Shown in pieces: positions 59,671 through 64,000 of a stretch of 64,000 nt of DNA (position 1 is its first letter; each line of letters opens with the position of its first letter). The position numbers and the translations under genes are program-made. The DNA is from Xylophilus sp042867185 (GTDB lineage Bacteria; Pseudomonadota; Gammaproteobacteria; Burkholderiales; Burkholderiaceae_C): positions 26,007 to 90,006 of the forward strand of contig JBHZQV010000021.1 of NCBI GenBank assembly GCA_042867185.1. Reading direction: 5' to 3'. The notes under the pieces are model-generated. The model worked only from the letters and a program-made list of their open reading frames with translations, was not told the origin of the DNA and ran no database searches.

Positions 59671-60468
59671 TCAGAGCAGGGGGGTGACGGCTCCGTCCAT
59701 CGCGAGGATGGCGCCGGTGATGTAGCTGGCCTTGGACGAGGCCAGGAACACCACCGCGTTCGCGATCTCCTCCGGCTCGGCGATGCGGCCCAGCGGCAGG
59801 CGGGCGGTGGCGCGCTGCAGCGCCTCGTCGGGGCCGATGCCCTGCAGCCGCGCATCGGCGGCCATGCCTTCCTGCAGCCGTTTGGTCATCGTGAGGCCCG
59901 GGTTGACCGCGTTCACCCGCACGCCTTTCGGGCCGTAGGCGGCGGCCATGCCGGCGCTCACCAGCATCAGCGCGGCATTGGCGGCGCCGCCCGGCATGTG
60001 GATCGGGCTGGCCACCTTGCCGCCGGCGCCCACCACGTTGACGATGGCGCCGCGGCCGCGCTGTCCCATGCGCTTGACCACCGGGTCCAGCATGTGGATG
60101 TAGCTGAAGTACTTGGCGTCCATCGCCTCGTGCCAGGCGGCGGCGTCCAGCTCGTCGGGCGGGGTGCGGCGCGCGGCCCCGGCGGAGTTGACCAGCACAT
60201 CGACCGGGCCGAAGGCCTGCTCGGCCGCATCCAGCGCGGCGATGGCATGCGCGGACTGGCGCAGGTCGGCGGCGTGGGTGGCGATGTGGGCCTCGCTGCC
60301 CGGCACCTGCGCCAGCAGCGACCGGCGGCCGGCCTGCAGGTTGGCGTCGTCGCGCGAGACCAGGGTCACCCGGGCGCCTTCGCGCAGGAAACCCAGCGCG
60401 CAGGCCAGGCCGATGCCCTTGCTGCCGCCGGTGACGAGGATGTGGTGGTCGTGGAGTTGCAGGTCCAT
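59671..60468 (-). CDS. SDR-family protein lacking the catalytic Tyr-Lys pair
   Basis: A 265-residue Rossmann-fold protein of the classical SDR family. The cofactor motif 'VTGGSKGIGLACALGF' (about 11-26) and 'VLVNSAGAA' are intact, and 'VNAVNPGLTMTKRL' is in place. The catalytic region is not: where active members have Ser and then YxxxK, this one has 'IVNVVGAGGK' and 'MPGGAANAALM', so Tyr and Lys are Gly and Asn. Cofactor binding is likely; ordinary carbonyl reduction is not. ATG 60468 has AAGGA upstream. Confidence 0.9.
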   Translation of the reverse strand: MDLQLHDHHILVTGGSKGIGLACALGFLREGARVTLVSRDDANLQAGRRSLLAQVPGSEAHIATHAADLRQSAHAIAALDAAEQAFGPVDVLVNSAGAARRTPPDELDAAAWHEAMDAKYFSYIHMLDPVVKRMGQRGRGAIVNVVGAGGKVASPIHMPGGAANAALMLVSAGMAAAYGPKGVRVNAVNPGLTMTKRLQEGMAADARLQGIGPDEALQRATARLPLGRIAEPEEIANAVVFLASSKASYITGAILAMDGAVTPLL

Positions 60469-60605
60469 GGAGAAAATCCTTCGGTTGGATCGGTTGGATC
60501 GGTTGGGTTGGAGACCAGGGAAGCGCTGAGCGCGCCCGGGAGAGGGGAGCGGGGCGCGGACCGAGGGCACTAGACCGCGGGCCGACCAGGCGGGCCGTGC
60601 CGTGG

Positions 60606-62243
60606 CTAGACCATCGACCGCAGCCGCTCGACATGCGCGACCAGCGAGCGCTCGGCCACCGGCCACAGCGCCCGCGGCACGTCGCCGTAGGCATGGGCCA
60701 GCCAGTCGGCCACCGTGCCGTCGGGCAGGGCCTGCAGCGCGGCCGACACCTTCGCCTCGCGGGCCAGCCGGTGGGCCTTGAGCCGGGCGATGGCGCCGGG
60801 CGCGTCGTGCAGCACATGGCCGTGGGCCGGCACGATGAAATCGATGCCGAACTCCGTGCAGGCGGCAGCCAGCACGTCGAGCGAATCCAGGTAGTCGCCC
60901 ATGTGGCCGTCGGGCGGGTCCACCACGGTGGTGCTGCCGTTGAGCACATGGTCGCCCGAGAACAGCAGGCCGTCCTGCGCCAGCACCAGGCACAGGTGGT
61001 TGGCGGCGTGCCCGGGCGTAAAAATAACGGTCAGATCGTGCCCGGGCCCGTATCCCGGAATGGCCAGCTGCTCTCTATTCGATAGCGCCCGGTCGGGCAC
61101 GAAGCGGCTGTGCGGCCGCGCGGTGGGGGCCGACGGCAGCCCCAGCACCGGCGGCGCCGGCCGGCCGCCCGCCGCGCACAGCGCCTGCAGCGGCCAGGCG
61201 CCGGGCGCATGGTCGGGGTGGGAGTGGGTGCAGACGATGGCGCGGATGTCGCCGCCGGCGGCCGCGTGCAGCCGGGCGATGTGGGCGGCGTCGTCGGGGC
61301 CCGGGTCGATCGCGACGTAGCCGGTGCCCGGCTCGCCGACCAGGTAGCTGTTGGTGCCGGGGCCGGTCATCGGGCCGGGGTTGGGCGCGGTCAGGCGCAG
61401 CACGTTCTTCAGGAGCGGCACCGCGTGCGTGTGCTGCCAGTCCAGCGGATGCGCGATCTGGCCGTCGGGGCAGACCAGGGCCAGCTCGCCGTAGGGCGGG
61501 TCGCTTTCCATGTAGCGCGCTTCCTGCCCGCCCAGCAGGCCGGCGCGGGGGCAGCTGGTCCAGAGCGGCCGGCCGTGCGCGCAGGCGGCCAGCAGCGCAT
61601 CCACATCGTCGAACGGCGCCAGCCGCTGCAGCGTGCGCACCGTCGGGAAGATCATCGAAAAACCGCCGGCCGCATGGCGCGCCAGCGCATCGGCCGGCCG
61701 CACCCAGACCGGCTCGAACTGCTCGGCCTCGTCGGCGACTGGCGCCTGGTCGTCGGGCATGCGGGCGACCAGGAAGGGCACGTCGAAGCGGCGCGGCATG
61801 TCGCGGTCGGTGATCCAGTGCGCCAGCACGAAGACGGTGTCGGCCGCCAGCACCAGGCCGGCCGCCGCGCACTGCGCCGCGAAGGGCGCCTGGCGGTCGA
61901 GCGCGGCGATGTCGGCGGCGCCGGCCGGGCGGCCGTCGCGGTGGCGGGCCAGCAGCACGCCCAGTTCCTCGAAGCTTTCGCGGATCGCGGCGATCGCCTG
62001 GGTCAGCTGCAGGTCGTCCTGGTCGGCGCGGCGGGCCGCCAGCGGATGGGCCCGCGCATCGGCCGGGTCGACGACGCCGCCGGGGAACACGAAGGCGCCG
62101 GGCGCGAAGCTGGCGGTGGCCGAGCGGCGGGTCATCAGCACCTCCAGGCCCTGGGGCGTGTCGCGCAGCAGCAGCACGGTGGCGGCGGCGCGGGTCGGGG
62201 CGGGCGTGCGGGCGGGATGGAGCAGTTGGGAAGGGCGGACCAT
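60606..62243 (-). CDS. Nudix hydrolase-metallo-beta-lactamase fusion protein
   Basis: A 545-residue two-domain protein. Residues 10-255 form a Nudix domain with 'GAFVFPGGVVDPAD' and the box core 'AIRESFEELGVLL' (about 82-94); residues 270-545 form a metallo-beta-lactamase fold with 'THSHPDHAPGAW' (about 352), 'FTPGHAANHLCL' and 'LFSGDHVLNG', resembling LACTB2-type hydrolases. Metal ligands in both domains look intact. The codons for 'ALSNREQ' lie in a 17-bp half copy of the palindromic repeat (61070-61086). ATG 62243 follows an in-frame extension that is not family-like. Natural substrates unknown. Confidence 0.9.
   Translation of the reverse strand: MVRPSQLLHPARTPAPTRAAATVLLLRDTPQGLEVLMTRRSATASFAPGAFVFPGGVVDPADARAHPLAARRADQDDLQLTQAIAAIRESFEELGVLLARHRDGRPAGAADIAALDRQAPFAAQCAAAGLVLAADTVFVLAHWITDRDMPRRFDVPFLVARMPDDQAPVADEAEQFEPVWVRPADALARHAAGGFSMIFPTVRTLQRLAPFDDVDALLAACAHGRPLWTSCPRAGLLGGQEARYMESDPPYGELALVCPDGQIAHPLDWQHTHAVPLLKNVLRLTAPNPGPMTGPGTNSYLVGEPGTGYVAIDPGPDDAAHIARLHAAAGGDIRAIVCTHSHPDHAPGAWPLQALCAAGGRPAPPVLGLPSAPTARPHSRFVPDRALSNREQLAIPGYGPGHDLTVIFTPGHAANHLCLVLAQDGLLFSGDHVLNGSTTVVDPPDGHMGDYLDSLDVLAAACTEFGIDFIVPAHGHVLHDAPGAIARLKAHRLAREAKVSAALQALPDGTVADWLAHAYGDVPRALWPVAERSLVAHVERLRSMV
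61070..61086 (+). repeat. Half copy of the palindromic element inside the Nudix-MBL gene
   Basis: GCTCT-N7-ATAGC, 17 bp, followed by five bases and GTCGGG, the beginning of the second hairpin. It lies in coding sequence on the opposite strand and keeps the frame. Confidence 0.5.
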
Positions 62244-62360
62244 GCGGTCGATTGTGCGCAGGCCTGCGGGCGCGCGCATCGCGGGCAACCCGCGATGCCG
62301 CGGTCCGTCCCGGTGTCGCTCTCCCCGATTCCCGGCCGGCGGCAACGGCAAGGGCAACGG

Positions 62361-62390
62361 CGGTGGCGGTGGCGGTGGCGGTGGCGGTGA
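62361..62390. repeat. Hexanucleotide tandem repeat (CGGTGG)
   Basis: Four perfect CGGTGG units and a fifth ending in A, in the 208-bp divergent region between the Nudix-MBL gene and the amidase gene, 62 bp before the amidase ATG. Such tracts can change length by slippage. Confidence 0.6.
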
Positions 62391-62451
62391 TCATCAGCAG
62401 CGGGCCACGTTCCGCGTCCTGCGCCATGATGGTGGCAAGGAGGACACGACG

Positions 62452-63930
62452 ATGACGTTGGCGATGGGTTGGAGCGAATGGGCCGGGCTCGACGGCCTGG
62501 GGTTGGCGGCGCTGGTCCGCAAGGGCGAGGTCACGCCGGCCGAGCTGGCGCGCCAGGCGGCGGCCGGGGTGGCGCTGACCGATCCGGCGCTGGACGCGGT
62601 GGTGGAGCTGTTCGACGACGCGGTGGCCGATCCGCTCTGCGACGGCATGTCGCCCGACGGCGCCTTCGCCGGCACCCCGTTCTTCCTCAAGGACCTGGGC
62701 CCGACGCTCGCGGGCCGGCGGCAGGAGATGGGCTCCCGCATGATGCAGGGCCACCGGCCGGCGCACGACAGCTTCCTCGCGGCCAGGATGCGGCGGGCCG
62801 GGCTCAACATCATCGGCCGCACCACCACGCCCGAGTTCGGCGTCTGCAGCTCGGTCGAGAACACGCTGCACCTGACCCGCAATCCGTGGGACACCGGCTA
62901 CACCACCTGCGGCTCGTCGGCCGGCACCGCGGCGATGGTCGCGGCCGGCGTGGTGCCGCTGTCGCACGCCACCGACGGCGGCGGCTCGATCCGCATTCCG
63001 GCGGGCGTCAACGGCAACATCGGCCTGAAGGTGTCGCGCGGCGTCTTCTCGCTGGCGCCGCACGCGTCCGACCTGACCGGGCTGGTGTCGATCCAGGGCT
63101 GCCACAGCCGCACCGTGCGGGACACCGCCGCCTTCGTCGACCACTGCCGCGGCGGCGCGCCCGGCGAGTTCATGCCGTTCTGGACGCCCGCGCAGTCGTA
63201 CGGCGGGCTGATCGCCACCGACCCGCGGCCGCTGCGCATCGCGGTGTCGCACGCCTGGGGCGACTGGCGGGCGGTGCCGCACTTCGTGGCCGAGCTGGAG
63301 AAGGCGGGCCGGCTGCTGCAGGGCCTGGGCCACCATGTCGAATGGGTGACGCCGCCGCTCGATTTCCGGGCCGCGTTCGCCGCGCAGACCACCTGCTACA
63401 TCAGCAACTTCGCCCAGGTGATCGAAGGCCACCTGCAGCGGCGCGGGGAGACGCGGCCCGACCCGGACCTGCTGGAGCCGATCAACATCAAGATCTGGGA
63501 GGCGGGCCGCGGCATCTCGTTCGCCGAGCGGGCGGCGATGCAGGCGGTCTTCAACACCACCGCGCGGGCCTTCGGCGAGTTCTTCGAAAGCTGGGACATC
63601 GTCCTCACCCCGATCACCGCGCTGCCGACCCCGAAGGTCGGCGCCACCGAGTACCTGACGACCAGCACCAACCCGTCGGTGCACGACTGGTTCGACAACC
63701 TCTGGCGGAACTTCGCCTACACGCCGCTGGCGAACCTGGCCGGGCTGCCGGGCATCTCGCTGCCCCTGGGCACGCAGGAAAGCGGCCTGCCGCTCGGCAT
63801 CCAGGCACAGGCCCGCCAGGCGAACGACGGCCTGCTGCTGCAGCTGGCGGCGCAGGTGGAGCGCGCGATCGGCGGCCGCTGGAACGGCGGCCGCCGGCCG
63901 GCGGTGCATGTGGCGGGGCAAGGCGGCTAG
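62452..63930 (+). CDS. Amidase signature-family enzyme
   Basis: A 492-residue hydrolase of the Asp-tRNA amidotransferase subunit A/amidase family. The Ser-cisSer-Lys triad is visible: Lys in 'FFLKDLGPT' (about 82), cis-Ser in 'TTCGSSAGTAAMVAAG' (about 162) and nucleophile Ser in 'ATDGGGSIRIPA' (about 182). An AAGGAGG ribosome-binding site precedes ATG 62452, and this decides the start over in-frame upstream glycine-rich repeat sequence. The gene is isolated, not next to gatB/gatC, so it is an amide or nitrile-pathway amidase rather than GatA. Substrate unknown. Confidence 0.93.
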   Translation: MTLAMGWSEWAGLDGLGLAALVRKGEVTPAELARQAAAGVALTDPALDAVVELFDDAVADPLCDGMSPDGAFAGTPFFLKDLGPTLAGRRQEMGSRMMQGHRPAHDSFLAARMRRAGLNIIGRTTTPEFGVCSSVENTLHLTRNPWDTGYTTCGSSAGTAAMVAAGVVPLSHATDGGGSIRIPAGVNGNIGLKVSRGVFSLAPHASDLTGLVSIQGCHSRTVRDTAAFVDHCRGGAPGEFMPFWTPAQSYGGLIATDPRPLRIAVSHAWGDWRAVPHFVAELEKAGRLLQGLGHHVEWVTPPLDFRAAFAAQTTCYISNFAQVIEGHLQRRGETRPDPDLLEPINIKIWEAGRGISFAERAAMQAVFNTTARAFGEFFESWDIVLTPITALPTPKVGATEYLTTSTNPSVHDWFDNLWRNFAYTPLANLAGLPGISLPLGTQESGLPLGIQAQARQANDGLLLQLAAQVERAIGGRWNGGRRPAVHVAGQGG

Positions 63931-63974
63931 CTGTGAAGCGTCAAGAGGTTGTTTGCAGATTTGAGTCGGGCGAT

Positions 63975-63989
63975 GGGCGCGATGCGCCC
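63975..63989 (+). terminator. Hairpin after the amidase gene
   Basis: GGGCGC-gat-GCGCCC, 45 bp past the amidase stop, nested in TCGGGC/GCCCGA. The window ends 11 bases later, so what follows is not visible. Confidence 0.4.
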
Positions 63990-64000
63990 GATGCCGCTGT

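Noticed and set aside
60482..60508. Three 9-bp tandem units (CGGTTGGAT) before the SDR gene
   Set aside because: Short, with only three units and directly upstream of a normal ribosome-binding site; probably chance slippage without function.

Overview
The window is about 68-70% G+C and very gene-dense. Gene content and intergenic repeats fit a beta-proteobacterium of the order Burkholderiales, most likely a yellow-pigmented member of the Comamonadaceae. Supporting points are Bug-type tricarboxylate-binding proteins, the gltIJKL arrangement, type-2 ArgC, and structured intergenic repeats of the kind common in that family. The assignment is inference; no rRNA or other taxonomic marker is present. 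I see no tRNA or rRNA genes, CRISPR arrays, prophage or insertion sequences. The non-coding RNA is rnpB.

Layout. 0.1-4.5 kb: a degenerate HD-GYP protein, a TonB-dependent siderophore receptor behind a Fur-box-like palindrome, and a Uma2-family protein. 4.5-11.6 kb: a leftward TetR/OMF/MFP/RND multidrug-efflux operon with an 18-bp palindrome as likely operator. 11.6-13.6 kb: LysR regulator divergent from argC. 13.6-19 kb: a chemoreceptor whose sensor half differs in composition from its signalling half, then a KaiC-like double ATPase coupled to a hybrid histidine kinase. 19-26 kb: cca, a glutathione transferase, a diguanylate cyclase, and fthC divergent from a lytic transglycosylase with start codons only 10 bp apart. 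26-30.4 kb: LysR plus the gltIJKL glutamate/aspartate transporter behind a sigma-54-type promoter. 30.8-39.5 kb: a GAF/PAS/GGDEF protein, a TRAP transporter, an RpiR regulator, an M20 glutamate carboxypeptidase-like enzyme and a Bug binding protein. 39.5-50.7 kb: pyrC, a lower-G+C NYN gene inserted before a DUF3025 gene, htpX, a WXXGXW lipoprotein, a flavin reductase, a second chemoreceptor with a sigma-28 promoter, an FAD oxidoreductase, a frameshifted SDR pseudogene, cysK and a DUF2141 protein.

50.8-57.4 kb holds a complete zeaxanthin glucoside cluster. crtE runs leftward, crtX-crtY-crtI-crtB run rightward with overlapping junctions, and crtZ converges on crtB so that the two stop codons share one CTAG. 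CrtE makes GGPP, CrtB phytoene, CrtI lycopene, CrtY beta-carotene, CrtZ zeaxanthin and CrtX its glucosides. An enlarged rnpB follows at once, then an RsuA-type protein with a changed catalytic residue, a small cytochrome c, an SDR lacking its catalytic Tyr/Lys, a Nudix-metallo-beta-lactamase fusion and an amidase.

The feature that ties the window together is a 41-bp bipartite palindromic element (GCTAT-N7-ATAGC-N5-GCCGGC-N7-GCCGGC). It has four full intergenic copies, one decayed copy, and 17-bp half copies inside three coding sequences. The other points most worth attention are the KaiC-kinase pair with an altered phosphosite, several enzyme-family members lacking catalytic residues, the expanded rnpB, and the low-G+C NYN insertion.
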